A DNA stretch of 64,000 bases from Pelotomaculum terephthalicicum JT. GTDB taxonomy: Bacteria; Bacillota; Desulfotomaculia; Desulfotomaculales; Pelotomaculaceae. The stretch lies in the NCBI RefSeq assembly GCF_022410535.1, contig NZ_JAKNBL010000007.1, positions 62,001-126,000 on the forward strand. The letters run 5' to 3'. Position numbers and translations under genes: made by a program. The notes under the pieces are model-generated. The model worked only from the letters and a program-made list of their open reading frames with translations, was not told where the DNA came from and made no database searches. Positions 1 to 9,397 of the stretch are shown in pieces (within the stretch, counting starts at the first letter, position 1; every line of letters begins with the position of its first letter).

Positions 1-315
1 CTGGAAATTAGTGAGCATACCTCCAAGCCAGCGCTGATTCACATAAAACATACCGCAACGTTCTGCTTCTTCCCGCACCGACTCCTGGGCCTGCTTTTTC
101 GTGCCGACAAAAAGAATAGAATCACCTTCAAGGGAAAGCTGTTTGACAAAATTATAAGCATCTTCCACTTTCTTGACCGTTTTCTGTAAATCTATGATAT
201 AGATGCCATTACGATCTGTAAAAATATAAGGAGCCATTTTAGGATTCCAGCGTCTTGTTTGATGTCCGAAGTGAACACCTGCCTCCAATAGCTGCTTCAT
301 AGATATTACACCCAT
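1..315 (-). CDS. rpsB: 30S ribosomal protein S2, N-terminal part (runs off the window)
   Basis: Ribosomal protein S2 of the small subunit, needed for late 30S assembly and for binding S1 or mRNA. The 105 residues visible, read on the minus strand from ATG at 315, start [20 protein letters not shown] and continue through [21 protein letters not shown] and the VGTKKQAQ region, all hallmark S2 sequence. The 3' part lies outside the window. A strong SD (GGAGGTG, about 325-331) precedes the start. It lies downstream of codY on the same strand, with a terminator and about 125 nt of leader between, so it probably has its own promoter. The codY-rpsB order is common in Firmicutes. Confidence 0.97.
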   Translation of the reverse strand, partial: MGVISMKQLLEAGVHFGHQTRRWNPKMAPYIFTDRNGIYIIDLQKTVKKVEDAYNFVKQLSLEGDSILFVGTKKQAQESVREEAERCGMFYVNQRWLGGMLTNFQ

Positions 316-367
316 CTGATAAACACCTCCCCCCGCTATGGTTTGTTCCTCCGCTGCCTTCATCTCC

Positions 368-396
368 GGTAAGTCCCTAACCTGGGCACCCTTACC
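368..396 (-). promoter_or_regulatory. Possible rpsB leader hairpin
   Basis: Between the codY terminator and rpsB, arms GGTAAG (368-373) and CTTACC (391-396) can form a small stem around a CCC/GGG inner pairing in the 5' leader of rpsB. Ribosomal protein leaders are often autoregulatory, but I do not recognise a known S2-leader consensus here. The short stem makes this tentative. Confidence 0.25.
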
Positions 397-442
397 TGAA
401 TCCAGTAACGTGTGTAATTCACACTAAGCCGTATTCTACCAT

Positions 443-468
443 AAAAAACACCCCGGTGCAAGCCGGGG
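443..468 (-). terminator. Rho-independent terminator after codY
   Basis: On the minus strand a CCCCGG/CCGGGG stem with a short loop (451-468) is followed by a run of T (443-449). It lies just past the codY stop codon and separates the xerC-hslV-hslU-codY operon from rpsB. Confidence 0.85.
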
Positions 469-493
469 CGGCAATATTTTAAACACATCAGGA

Positions 494-1294
494 TTACATT
501 CCCTTATTTTTCGCAGTGCTGAGTTTTTCCAGTTCCTCCAATAAGTGTTCATTTAAAACATGGATATATGTGCCTTTCATGCCAAGAGACTTAGATTCGA
601 TAACACCCGCACTTTCAAATTTGCGCAAGGCATTTACTATAACAGATCTGGTGATGCCTACCCGATCGGCTATTTTGCTGGCTACCAGCAATCCTTCATC
701 ACCGCCGAGCTGCTCGAAAATATTCTGGATGGCGTCCAACTCGGAATATGACAAGGTGGCCAGGGCTATTTGCACAGCCGCGCGACTACGGGCATCCTCC
801 TCAATTTTTTTAGCCCGCGAACGGAGTATTTCCAAAGCTACCACCGTTGCCGCGTACTCCCCTAAAATAAGGTCCTCATCAGTAAAGTGGCTGCCGAATC
901 TAGCCAGTACCAGAGTGCCGAGACGGGAACCAGGTCCGGCGATTGGCACCATAGTAGTGATTTTATTGTTAAAACGACATGGTTGTTTTTGATTAAAAAC
1001 ACATGCGTTGCCAACCTGGCTGAAGTTAGCGGAGGTTTCATTTATTTTCATTAAATTCTCATTATACTCTTCGGGAAACCCACCGCGGCCTTCCACAATC
1101 TCTCTCATAATGTCACAAACCCAGCCTTTAAGATAAGAATATCCCAAAACTTTGCCACGCTGATCAAGTATATAAATACTTGCTTCAATATTCTTACTAA
1201 GAATACTGGAAACTATATTAAAATCTACAGCGTGTCCTACCGATTTCAAAACCAGTTTATTGATAGCGCGTGTCTTCGCGAGCAAGTTATGCAT
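494..1294 (-). CDS. codY: GTP-sensing pleiotropic repressor CodY
   Basis: Global regulator of the low-GC Gram-positives. It binds DNA when loaded with GTP and branched-chain amino acids and represses amino-acid uptake and biosynthesis and other stationary-phase genes. At 266 aa it is the usual family length. An N-terminal GAF domain (about residues 1-155) opens MHNLLAKTR, like other CodY proteins. The C-terminal winged helix (about 204-245) carries the nearly invariant stretch [20 protein letters not shown] and the SLGMKGTY wing. The ATG at 1294 follows GGAGG, which directly abuts the hslU stop codon, with a rather long spacing. Last gene of the xerC-hslV-hslU-codY operon, the same order as B. 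subtilis codV-clpQ-clpY-codY. Confidence 0.97.
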   Translation of the reverse strand: MHNLLAKTRAINKLVLKSVGHAVDFNIVSSILSKNIEASIYILDQRGKVLGYSYLKGWVCDIMREIVEGRGGFPEEYNENLMKINETSANFSQVGNACVFNQKQPCRFNNKITTMVPIAGPGSRLGTLVLARFGSHFTDEDLILGEYAATVVALEILRSRAKKIEEDARSRAAVQIALATLSYSELDAIQNIFEQLGGDEGLLVASKIADRVGITRSVIVNALRKFESAGVIESKSLGMKGTYIHVLNEHLLEELEKLSTAKNKGM

Positions 1295-1313
1295 CCTTGT
1301 CGTTATGTCCTCC

Positions 1314-2708
1314 TTATAAAATATACCGACTCAAATCCTCATTCTTAACCACATCAACCAATTTTTCTACAACTTGTTCACGACCTATTTCAATTATTTT
1401 ATTACTGAGCTCAGGCGCTTCAAAAGACAGATCTTCCAAAAGCTTTTCCAAGATTGTATGCAAGCGGCGAGCTCCAATATTCTCTGTTTGTTCATTAACA
1501 GTATAAGCTATTTTTGCGATTTCTTCAAGTGAATTTTTTGAAAATTTAACCGACAATCCTTCTGTGGCCAATAATTCGGTATACTGCTTAATCAGCGCGT
1601 TCCTGGGCTCTGTCAAAATCTGTTGAAAATCCTCACAGGTGAGGTTCTCAAGTTCAACACGGATCGGGAAACGTCCCTGAAGTTCCGGAATCAAATCTGA
1701 CGGCTTGGAAATATGAAAGGCCCCTGCGGCAATAAATAAAATGTGGTCGGTTTTAACCGGACCGTACTTTGTTACAACAGTTGAGCCTTCAACAATCGGC
1801 AGGATATCACGCTGCACTCCGCCTCTGGATACATCCGGGCCATATCCTTCCCGTCCGGCGATTTTATCAATCTCGTCCAGGAAAACGATACCATCTTCTT
1901 CTACCCGTCTTATTGATTCTGACGTAACTTCATCCATGTCAATCAATCTTTGTGCTTCCTGCTGCACCAGGATCTTTCTGGCGTCCCCCACGGTTACTTT
2001 ACGCTTGCGTTTTTTCTTCGGCAAAAAACCACCGAGCATATCCTGAATATTAACACCCATTTCCTCCATGCCCGAACCGGTAAATACCTCCACCATAGGA
2101 GGTTTGTTATCCTCGACTTCAATCTGCACGATTTCATTTTCCAGTTGGCCTTTTGCCAGCTTTTCCTTCAACATGTCTCTTTCAAAATCGATCCGTTTGA
2201 ACTTTTGGTCCTGGGGGGTGTCGCTCTGTTCATTAGGTTTTGCGGCGCCAAAAAGCATTTCCAGAGGATTGCGCGGCGGAGATTCCGGTACCGGATACGG
2301 CGCCAGCAGTTCAATTATTTTCTCTTCGGCGATCTTCATAGCTTTACTCTCTACTTCCACCAGTTTATCCTGCTTGACCATTCTGATCGCCGTTTCCACA
2401 AGGTCCCTGATCATGCTCTCAACATCCCTGCCGACATATCCTACCTCGGTAAACTTCGTCGCTTCCACTTTGACGAAAGGAGCCTTTACCAGCTTGGCCA
2501 GGCGGCGGGCTATTTCGGTCTTGCCAACGCCGGTCGGACCGATCATTAAGATATTTTTCGGGATTACTTCATCCCTGAAATCTTCAGGCAACTTTTTGCG
2601 CCGGTAGCGGTTGCGCAAGGCCACGGCAACAGCTTTTTTAGCCTTTCCCTGACCAACGATATATCTGTCAAGTTCTTCAACAATGCGCCGCGGTGTTAGC
2701 TCTTCCAT
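1314..2708 (-). CDS. hslU: HslU (ClpY) ATPase subunit of the HslUV protease
   Basis: AAA+ unfoldase that recognises and translocates substrates into the HslV peptidase chamber in the cytoplasm. The 464 residues carry Walker A GPTGVGKT (57-64), an intermediate (I) domain from about 110 to 240, Walker [10 protein letters not shown] (273-281), sensor and arginine-finger regions, and the C-terminal tail ending LSRYIL that docks into HslV. ATG at 2708 follows GGGAGG. It lies between hslV and codY. Unlike the rest of the operon it is separated from hslV by 163 nt that hold a copy of the dispersed repeat, whose edge includes the hslU SD. Confidence 0.97.
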   Translation of the reverse strand: MEELTPRRIVEELDRYIVGQGKAKKAVAVALRNRYRRKKLPEDFRDEVIPKNILMIGPTGVGKTEIARRLAKLVKAPFVKVEATKFTEVGYVGRDVESMIRDLVETAIRMVKQDKLVEVESKAMKIAEEKIIELLAPYPVPESPPRNPLEMLFGAAKPNEQSDTPQDQKFKRIDFERDMLKEKLAKGQLENEIVQIEVEDNKPPMVEVFTGSGMEEMGVNIQDMLGGFLPKKKRKRKVTVGDARKILVQQEAQRLIDMDEVTSESIRRVEEDGIVFLDEIDKIAGREGYGPDVSRGGVQRDILPIVEGSTVVTKYGPVKTDHILFIAAGAFHISKPSDLIPELQGRFPIRVELENLTCEDFQQILTEPRNALIKQYTELLATEGLSVKFSKNSLEEIAKIAYTVNEQTENIGARRLHTILEKLLEDLSFEAPELSNKIIEIGREQVVEKLVDVVKNEDLSRYIL

Positions 2709-2715
2709 TTCTTAA

Positions 2716-2867
2716 CCTCCCATATCGGTCGTCTGATGCCAGATATCTGACGTTAGAATATGACGTTAGAATATTTATAAAACATAATTACTATTCAGGT
2801 ATTCAGTATGCTTCTAGACGATAAACCATCCCACATTCTGACTCCTGACTCCTAAGTTATTACGAGA
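2716..2867. repeat. Dispersed intergenic repeat, copy A (hslV-hslU gap)
   Basis: This gap holds two blocks found elsewhere in the window. One is a TCTGATG/TCTGACGTTAGA-type block (2716-2770) matching copy B at 27621. The other is a block with GGTATTCAG, GATAAACC and CATTCTGACTCCTGACTCCT (2798-2855) matching copies D, E and F at 32671, 52265 and 61653. No open reading frame is apparent. It inserts into an otherwise tight operon and its first bases overlap the hslU SD. Confidence 0.7.
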
Positions 2868-2871
2868 CACA

Positions 2872-3402
2872 TTATACTTCTTCAACAATGATATTGTCAT
2901 TGGTATACACACATATTTCCGCGGCTATGGCCAGCGCCTCCCCGGCAACTTCGCCGGCGTTCAGCTGAGTGTGCCTGAGCAGAGCGCGCGCCGCCGCCAA
3001 CGCGTATGGACCTCCGGAACCGATAGCCGCCACACCGTCGTCAGGTTCGATTACCTCGCCCCCTCCGGATATGATCAACAAATCTTCCTTGCCGGCCACA
3101 ATCAAAAGCGCTTCCAGACGACGCAAAATCTTATCAGTACGCCACTCCTTCGCCAATTCAACTGCCGCCCGCTGCAAGTTGCCGTGGTATTCCTCCAGCC
3201 TCCCCTCGAACTTTTCAAACAAGGTAAAGGCATCCGCAACGGAACCGGCAAATCCGGCCACGACTTTATCTTTATACAGTCGCCTTATTTTCCTGGCTCC
3301 TTTTTTCATAACCGTATTCTGGCCGAAAGTAACCTGCCCGTCACCGGCGACTGCTACTTTCCCATCCTTTTTTACCGCAACAATTGTCGTAGCGTGAAAC
3401 AT
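2872..3402 (-). CDS. hslV: HslV (ClpQ) proteolytic subunit
   Basis: Threonine-type peptidase that forms two stacked hexameric rings capped by HslU. The protein has the family start HATTIVAV followed by GDGQVTFGQ and [14 protein letters not shown]. The catalytic residue is expected to be the first Thr of the TTI motif after removal of a short propeptide. Two in-frame ATGs exist, at 3408 and 3402. The SD (AAGGGAG) sits 1 nt from the first and 7 nt from the second, so I place the start at 3402, giving MFHATTIV (176 aa). Starting at 3408 would give MTMFHATT and a potentially exposed Thr2. It is downstream of xerC and upstream of hslU. Confidence 0.95.
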   Translation of the reverse strand: MFHATTIVAVKKDGKVAVAGDGQVTFGQNTVMKKGARKIRRLYKDKVVAGFAGSVADAFTLFEKFEGRLEEYHGNLQRAAVELAKEWRTDKILRRLEALLIVAGKEDLLIISGGGEVIEPDDGVAAIGSGGPYALAAARALLRHTQLNAGEVAGEALAIAAEICVYTNDNIIVEEV

Positions 3403-3462
3403 TGTCATACTCCCTTCACCTTAAGAATCAATAATGCAAGCAACGGTCCGCAAACCGCTAAC

Positions 3463-4446
3463 TCACTCCTCCGCCCGGGGATGGGCTTTTCGATAAACTT
3501 GCTTCAATCTCTCACCCGTAACATGTGTATAAATCTGTGTGCTGGACAGGCTGATATGGCCAAGCATTTCCTGAACTGAACGAAGATCCGCCCCGGCGTT
3601 CAATAAATGAGTGGCAAAGGAATGGCGGAGCGTGTGCGGGCTTATTTTCCTTTCAATACTGACCTTTTTTACATACTTGTCAACTATTTTACGTACTCCC
3701 CGCTCTGATAGCCTTTCACCCCACCGGTTAAGAAAAACAGCACTATTCAAAGATAAGGACGGTATTTTAGCGGCAAACATGGTTTCAGCGTGAGCCTGCT
3801 CAGCGCCTTTCGTTTTTCTGCCGGAAGCGATACTCAATAATTGCAGGCGGGCATCCTTTAAGTAACGCGACAGAGCGTTTACCGCCTGCGAGCCTAAAGG
3901 CACCAGCCTTTCACGCGCTCTTTTACCCATTACCCGGACGTACCCCGCGCCAAGGTCCAGATCACCTTGATTCAGGGATACCAGTTCGTTAATCCGCAAC
4001 CCTCCGGCGTACAGGGTCTCCAGGATTGCCCGGTCACGCATCCCCAGCGAATTCCCCGAATCAGGCGCTTCTACCAGCAGTTTTGCCTCATTTTCATACA
4101 AAAAACGAGGCAAGCGCTTATCCAAACGAGGGTTGGACAGCTTTGCCACAGGGTTTTCCTCAACTATTTCCTCCCGCTTCAAGTAGCGGTAAAACGACCG
4201 CCAGGCCGCCAGGCGCCTGGCAATGGTAGCTCGCGAAAGGCCTTTTTTTTGCGAGTAAGCAAGGAAGCTGCGAAAAATTCGGTGGTCCAGGTCCGCCGGG
4301 TGAATAACGCAATCTTTTTTATTAATCTGACGAGAAATAAACTCCAAGCCATGAAACAAGTCTTTCTGGTAGTTTTCCACTGTTTTCGGAGAGGCATTTT
4401 TTTCTGTTTTCAAGTAAATTAAAAAGTTGTCAATGTAGCTGTACAT
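3463..4446 (-). CDS. xerC: Tyrosine recombinase XerC/CodV family
   Basis: Site-specific recombinase expected to act at dif to resolve chromosome dimers during division. The N-terminal SAM-like core-binding domain covers about residues 1-95. The catalytic domain carries R151 (GGLRINEL), K175, H271 and R274 (SPHTLRHSF), H297 (LGHISL) and nucleophile Y306 (TQIYTH), the full Arg-Lys-His-Arg-His-Tyr set. At 327 aa it is slightly longer than usual because of a Lys/Gly-rich insertion around 205-230. ATG at 4446 follows AAAAGGGATT. First gene of the operon with hslV-hslU-codY, 12 nt after trmFO, so trmFO may be co-transcribed. Confidence 0.95.
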   Translation of the reverse strand: MYSYIDNFLIYLKTEKNASPKTVENYQKDLFHGLEFISRQINKKDCVIHPADLDHRIFRSFLAYSQKKGLSRATIARRLAAWRSFYRYLKREEIVEENPVAKLSNPRLDKRLPRFLYENEAKLLVEAPDSGNSLGMRDRAILETLYAGGLRINELVSLNQGDLDLGAGYVRVMGKRARERLVPLGSQAVNALSRYLKDARLQLLSIASGRKTKGAEQAHAETMFAAKIPSLSLNSAVFLNRWGERLSERGVRKIVDKYVKKVSIERKISPHTLRHSFATHLLNAGADLRSVQEMLGHISLSSTQIYTHVTGERLKQVYRKAHPRAEE

Positions 4447-4458
4447 GGCAATCCCTTT

Positions 4459-5772
4459 TTAAACAACGGCTTCTTTGAACTTCTTTATAGATTCCAGCGC
4501 TTTTTCGGCAATCAACCGGTAGCGCTCTTTTTTATCCTTGATTTTTGCCTTTTGGCTGAGGAAAAGACCGAAAGTGATATTCATCGGCTGAAAATGAGAC
4601 GGATCAGCGGTAGTAATGTAATACGCCAATGAACCGTGCGCGCTCTCCCGCGGGAAAGCAACCGGTTCCCTGCCGCTAACCAGCAGCGCCGCGTTTATCC
4701 CTGCCATCAAACCGGATGCCGCAGACTCGACATATCCTTCCACACCGGTTATTTGGCCGGCGAAAAAAAGGGACAGTCGTTTTTTACACTGGAAAGTAGG
4801 CAACAACAATACCGGGGCGTTAATAAACGTGTTCCTGTGCATCACTCCGAACCTGGCGAATTCCGCGCTTTCAAGCCCGGGAATTAGCCGGAAAACCCGG
4901 CTCTGCTCGTTCCATTTCAGAGCGGTCTGGCAACCTACCAGATTAAACAATGTTCCTTCAATATTATCCTGTCTTAATTGTACAACCGCATAAGGTCTCC
5001 TGCCTGTGCGCGGGTCAGTCAAGCCGACTGGTTTGAGCGGTCCGTATAAAAGAGTTTCCTGGCCGCGCGCCGCCAAAGCTTCTACAGGCATACATCCTTC
5101 AAAATGTTTCTCCTGCTCAAATGCATGCCGCGGCGCCTTCGCGGCATGCACCAGGTCATTCCAAAATATTTCATACTCTTCCTTGTTCATCGGGCAGTTT
5201 AAGTAAGCCGCCTCGCCTTTATCATAACGGCTGGAACGAAATATCTTCTCCATATTTAAAGATTCATACGTTACAATTGGAGCGACAGCGTCATAAAAAT
5301 ACAAATACTCTTCTCCGGTATACTCTCTAATGCTCCTTGCCATGGCTTCCGCCGTGAGCGGCCCGGTGGCCAAGATAACCACCCCGTCTTTAGGAATCCG
5401 CAGAATCTCTTCACGGTTAATTTCCACCATGGGATGCGCGGACAATTTCTCAGTAACCCGGCCGGCAAAAGTATCGCGGTCAACGGCGAGCGCGCCGCCG
5501 GCCGGTACTTTTGTTTCTCCGGCGCACTCCATAATGAGAGAATCAAGCAGGCGCATCTCTTCTTTCAAAAGACCGACCGCGTTTGTCAAAGCAGCCGCGC
5601 GCAAGGAATTGCTGCAAACCAGTTCCGCAAAATCCCCCGTGCGATGCACAGGTGTCTGCCTGCCCGGCCTCATTTCATACAGCCTGACTCTTACTCCCCG
5701 GTTTGCCAATTGCCAGGCTGCCTCGGCTCCGGCCAGACCTGCTCCGACAACGGTTACCACCCGTTCTTCCAT
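4459..5772 (-). CDS. trmFO: tRNA (uracil-5-)-methyltransferase TrmFO
   Basis: Folate- and FAD-dependent enzyme that methylates U54 (T-loop) of tRNA, using methylenetetrahydrofolate rather than SAM. The N-terminal dinucleotide-binding motif is [10 protein letters not shown] (residues 10-19). Other family hallmarks are [10 protein letters not shown] (near 50), [27 protein letters not shown] and the C-terminal [16 protein letters not shown]-binding segment. At 437 aa it is the normal length. ATG at 5772 follows GGGAGG. It sits between topA and xerC on the same strand, the usual topA-trmFO-xerC-hslVU-codY order of Firmicutes. Confidence 0.97.
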   Translation of the reverse strand: MEERVVTVVGAGLAGAEAAWQLANRGVRVRLYEMRPGRQTPVHRTGDFAELVCSNSLRAAALTNAVGLLKEEMRLLDSLIMECAGETKVPAGGALAVDRDTFAGRVTEKLSAHPMVEINREEILRIPKDGVVILATGPLTAEAMARSIREYTGEEYLYFYDAVAPIVTYESLNMEKIFRSSRYDKGEAAYLNCPMNKEEYEIFWNDLVHAAKAPRHAFEQEKHFEGCMPVEALAARGQETLLYGPLKPVGLTDPRTGRRPYAVVQLRQDNIEGTLFNLVGCQTALKWNEQSRVFRLIPGLESAEFARFGVMHRNTFINAPVLLLPTFQCKKRLSLFFAGQITGVEGYVESAASGLMAGINAALLVSGREPVAFPRESAHGSLAYYITTADPSHFQPMNITFGLFLSQKAKIKDKKERYRLIAEKALESIKKFKEAVV

Positions 5773-5818
5773 TATTCCTCCCTTGTTTCCTTGAACAGCC
5801 GCGTCAATAAATTATACC

Positions 5819-7969
5819 TTATTGCGACAATATTTCTTTGCCGGTTACTTTGTTTTTCGGGTTTTTCTTCACTCTGCTCTTACCTTTATTACTTGAGACA
5901 ACCTTATGGCTGCATTTTTCATTTATACAGCGCAGGTTTATTTTGTTCCCGGCCCCTTTTTTTTCAACCATCAAGCCGCCGCAAGCGGGGCACTTTTCTT
6001 TCGCTGGCTGATCCCAGATGGTAAAATCACATTCCGGGTAGCGGCTGCAACCGTAGAACTTTCTCCCTTTTTTTGAGCGCCGGGCAACCAGTTCTCCCTC
6101 ACAGCGCGGGCAGCCAACACCGGTCGGTTCTAACAACGGCCTTGTGCTGCGGCATTCCGGAAAGCCCGGACAGGCTAAAAACTTGCCGTAACGGCCCATT
6201 TTGATCACCATATTGCGCCCGCATTGCTCACAAATTTCATCCGTGACTTGGTCTGCCACCTGAACACGGCCAATCTCTTTATCCGCTTTTAGCAGAGTCT
6301 GATTAAACGGGGTATAGAACTTGTCAAGAACTTGAACCCAGTTGACCGTGCCTTCTTCAATTCTGTCCAGATCCTCTTCCATACCCGCGGTAAACTCAAT
6401 GTCAATTATATTTAAAAAATGTTTCTTTAATAAGTCAACCACTGTCGCGCCCAATTCCGTAGGGTAAAGCTGTTTTTTATCCCTAACCACGTAACCTCTC
6501 TTAATAACGGTCTCAACAATGGGAGCATAGGTGCTCGGCCTTCCTATGCCTTTTTCCTCCAAGGTCTTCACCAGCGTCGCGTCCGTGTAACGCGGCGGCG
6601 GCTGGGTGAAATGTTGTTTTGGCGTTAAGGAACGCGCTTCCACACTTTCCCCTTCGCGCAACTCCGGAAGCAGTTTTTCCTCATCTTTTTCTCCATCATC
6701 CCTGCTCTCGGTATAAACTTTCATAAAGCCCGGGAATTTTATTATTGAGCCAGTGGCCCGGAATACATAATCCCCGGCGCTTATTTCAATACTGGTTGTA
6801 TCAAAAACAGCCGGACTCATCTGGCTGGCCAAAAAACGGGACCAGATCAGTTTGTAGAGCTTATACTGATCATTAGTCAGGAAACTTTTAATTGAGTCCG
6901 GCTCCCTGTTAATCGAAGTCGGACGAATAGCCTCATGAGCATCCTGGACCTTGCCTTTTCCCGCTGTTTTTGCAGCATACCTGCCTACATAACTTGCCCC
7001 GAACCGTTCACGCAGATAATCATGCGCTTCACCGCGGGCTGTTTCCGACACCCTGGTAGAGTCGGTGCGGATATACGTTACCAGGCCGGAGGTTCCTTCC
7101 TTCCCGAGATCAAGCCCCTCATAAAGCTGCTGGGCAATCATCATGGTTTTCCTTGAAGTAAAATTCAGCTTCCGGTACGCCTCTTGCTGAAGGGTGCTTG
7201 TGATAAAAGGCGGCGCGGGCCTGCGGTTTTTTTCCTTACGGGCGACTTTAGTTACGGTATAATCCGCGCCTTTAAGGTTTGCCAAGACTTCCCGTACCTT
7301 TTCCTCGTTGCCTATTTCAATTTTTTCCCCTAAATAGCGAAACAATCTCCCTTCAAAAGGGGCGTTTCCCGTTTTTATAAAACTACCGGTAAGAGTCCAG
7401 TATTCCTCCGGTTCGAAAGATTCTATTTCCTCTTCACGGTCACAAATCAACCTGACGGCCACCGATTGAACCCGTCCCGCACTGAGCCCTTTCTTGACTT
7501 TCCGCCATAGCAGCGGACTTAAATTATAGCCTACCAGTCTGTCGAGAATGCGTCTGGCTTGTTGCGCGTTCACCAGATCGGCGTCAATCACCCTGGGATG
7601 CGTCACGGCGTTCCGAATGGCTTGCTTGGTTATCTCGTTAAACTCAATACGGCAAGGCTCATTATCAGGTATTTCGAGAATGTTCTGGAGATGCCAGGCA
7701 ATGGCTTCCCCTTCCCGGTCGGGGTCGGAGGCAATCAACACCTGGTCCGCTTTTTTCTCAGCCGCCCGCAAATCCTTAATAGTATTGCCTTTGCCCCGTA
7801 TAGTAATATATTTCGGGTTGAATCCGTTTGATATGTCAACCCCAAACTGGCTTTTGGGCAAATCGCGCACATGCCCCATGGAAGCCTTAACCATATATTT
7901 TTTACCCAGAAACTTGCTTATCGTTTTTGCTTTTGCCGGGGATTCTACGATTACCAAAGTTTTTGACAA
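5819..7969 (-). CDS. topA: DNA topoisomerase I
   Basis: Type IA topoisomerase that relaxes negative supercoils. The Toprim domain opens TLVIVESPAKAKTI and has the DPDREGEAIAW acidic motif. The active-site Tyr lies in GLVTYIRTDSTR. Three C-terminal zinc-ribbon repeats follow, each with paired cysteines (CEQCGR..CPGFPEC, CPRCEG..CSRYPEC, CPACGG..CINEKC). An in-frame GTG exists at 7978, but it overlaps the GAGGTG SD. A TTG at 7969 sits 6 nt after that SD and gives the family-typical start MSKTLVIVES, so I use TTG (716 aa). dprA lies upstream and trmFO downstream. Confidence 0.96.
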   Translation of the reverse strand: MSKTLVIVESPAKAKTISKFLGKKYMVKASMGHVRDLPKSQFGVDISNGFNPKYITIRGKGNTIKDLRAAEKKADQVLIASDPDREGEAIAWHLQNILEIPDNEPCRIEFNEITKQAIRNAVTHPRVIDADLVNAQQARRILDRLVGYNLSPLLWRKVKKGLSAGRVQSVAVRLICDREEEIESFEPEEYWTLTGSFIKTGNAPFEGRLFRYLGEKIEIGNEEKVREVLANLKGADYTVTKVARKEKNRRPAPPFITSTLQQEAYRKLNFTSRKTMMIAQQLYEGLDLGKEGTSGLVTYIRTDSTRVSETARGEAHDYLRERFGASYVGRYAAKTAGKGKVQDAHEAIRPTSINREPDSIKSFLTNDQYKLYKLIWSRFLASQMSPAVFDTTSIEISAGDYVFRATGSIIKFPGFMKVYTESRDDGEKDEEKLLPELREGESVEARSLTPKQHFTQPPPRYTDATLVKTLEEKGIGRPSTYAPIVETVIKRGYVVRDKKQLYPTELGATVVDLLKKHFLNIIDIEFTAGMEEDLDRIEEGTVNWVQVLDKFYTPFNQTLLKADKEIGRVQVADQVTDEICEQCGRNMVIKMGRYGKFLACPGFPECRSTRPLLEPTGVGCPRCEGELVARRSKKGRKFYGCSRYPECDFTIWDQPAKEKCPACGGLMVEKKGAGNKINLRCINEKCSHKVVSSNKGKSRVKKNPKNKVTGKEILSQ

Positions 7970-8012
7970 ACAACACACCTCATTTTATATCACCTGGCTT
8001 TTATTGCCACCT

Positions 8013-8021
8013 ATTATAGCA
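8013..8021 (-). promoter_or_regulatory. Extended -10 promoter for topA
   Basis: On the minus strand a perfect TATAAT (8013-8018) is preceded by TGC, making an extended -10 element (TGnTATAAT). No good -35 box is visible 17 nt upstream, as is usual for extended -10 promoters. Transcription would start near 8005, about 35 nt before the topA TTG. Confidence 0.5.
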
Positions 8022-8055
8022 TATTTTTAAAAAACTAATCTATCCCACCAATCTT

Positions 8056-9159
8056 TTATAACATATTCCGGCCCGTCCGGGTATAAAATTTACCCGGCAA
8101 CTGCCTGGTCAAACCTTTTATTTCCAGATACATTAAAGCCGCCATAACTTTTTGGGGGACAAGCCCGGACTGGTTAATCAATTCATCCAGGGAAACCGGC
8201 TCTAGAGAAAGCAAGCGGTACAGCGCTTCTTCCTCCTTACTCATTTTTACCAAACTTTCACCATCTGAATCCGGGAGTGGAAAAAGTTTATCCATGCCGA
8301 GTTCATCAAGGATATCACCAGCGCCTTCAACCAGCCTGGCCCCTTGTTTAATCAAGCGGTGCGGTCCCCGGCTCAGGGGACTGACCACATTCCCCGGCAC
8401 CGCCATGACATCGCGGCCCTGTTCCAGGGCAAAATCCGCCGTAATCAGGGCGCCGCTTCTCTCACCGGCTTCCACCACCACAGTGCCGAGAGACAAACCG
8501 CTGATAATACGGTTGCGGGCCGGGAAATGCCAGGCTTCAGGCGGTGATCCGGGAGGAAACTCACTAATTACGGCTCCTTTTTCCATTATCTGCTCCATAA
8601 TTCTTTTGTTTTCCCTGGGATAAACTATATCCGGCCCGCAGCCAAGGACGGCAATAGTTCTGCCGCAGCCTGCCAAGGCTCCCTTATGCGCGATGGTATC
8701 AATCCCTCTGGCCATACCGCTAACAACAGTTATCCCTACGGCGGCCAAATCCCTTGCCAGCTTTTCCGCCACCAGCTGGCCGTAGGATGAGGGTTTCCGT
8801 GCTCCCACCACCGCCACGGCGAGGTCATCGGCGGCTTTCAGGAAACCCCGCACAAAAATTACCGGAGGAGGGTCATAAATTGAAAGCAACTTTCCGGGAT
8901 AACCAGGTTCGTTGTGGCAAACGAAGGAAATTCCGGCAGATGATAATTTAGCGGCCAGCTCATCAAGCTCCAGCCCGGCTTTGCGCCGGGCCAAGCCGGC
9001 CGCTCCTTCAGCACCCACCCCCGGTGCTCCCGCCAACTCTTGAGCGGTTGCCTCCCACGCCGCCTTCACCGAGCCGAAATATTCGATAAGCGACCAAACA
9101 CGCTTACCCGAACCAGGCAAAAGATACTGCCATCCCAACCAGTATATTCTGTCTTCCAA
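8056..9159 (-). CDS. dprA: DNA processing protein DprA/Smf
   Basis: Loads RecA onto incoming single-stranded DNA during transformation. The Rossmann-like DprA core shows VVGARKPSSYGQ, the SGMARGIDTIAHKGAL motif, CGPDIVYPRENK and EFPPGSPPEAWHFPARNRIISGLS. A helix-hairpin-helix segment precedes it (WEATAQELAGAPGVG), and a winged-helix DML1 domain ends the protein (LDELINQSGLVPQKVMAAL). The frame is open to 9294, but the only good SD (GGGGGGAG) lies 7 nt before TTG at 9159, giving MEDRIYWLGW (367 aa), the normal length. It lies upstream of topA. Confidence 0.93.
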   Translation of the reverse strand: MEDRIYWLGWQYLLPGSGKRVWSLIEYFGSVKAAWEATAQELAGAPGVGAEGAAGLARRKAGLELDELAAKLSSAGISFVCHNEPGYPGKLLSIYDPPPVIFVRGFLKAADDLAVAVVGARKPSSYGQLVAEKLARDLAAVGITVVSGMARGIDTIAHKGALAGCGRTIAVLGCGPDIVYPRENKRIMEQIMEKGAVISEFPPGSPPEAWHFPARNRIISGLSLGTVVVEAGERSGALITADFALEQGRDVMAVPGNVVSPLSRGPHRLIKQGARLVEGAGDILDELGMDKLFPLPDSDGESLVKMSKEEEALYRLLSLEPVSLDELINQSGLVPQKVMAALMYLEIKGLTRQLPGKFYTRTGRNML

Positions 9160-9263
9160 AAGTTTTCTCCCCCCGGCATTTCTTTCGCCCTTCTTTTCGG
9201 GGTAAAGACAACATCTTCCTGCTTTTCGGCAAAATTTTATTTTAGCACGGGTAATTAACAGGT

Positions 9264-9291
9264 AAAAAGGATGCCAGGAAGCATCCCTTTT
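9264..9291 (-). terminator. Terminator downstream of ytfJ
   Basis: On the minus strand the arms GGGATGC and GCATCC form a hairpin flanked by AAAAG and CTTTTT, the latter giving the U-tract. It lies about 105 nt past the ytfJ stop and ends transcription before dprA. Confidence 0.75.
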
Positions 9292-9397
9292 CAATTAACG
9301 CTATACCATGTAAATTAAATTCTCATCTTCTGCTGGCGCCGCCTTGAGCGGCACGGCTGTTTTTTAATGTTATGTCCTAAAACAAAATGTTTTTTGT

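Noticed and set aside
9330-9368. GCCGC/GCGGC stem followed by T6 on the plus strand near the ytfJ end
   Set aside because: No plus-strand transcript is known to reach it, and the ytfJ terminator at 9264-9291 has the right orientation.
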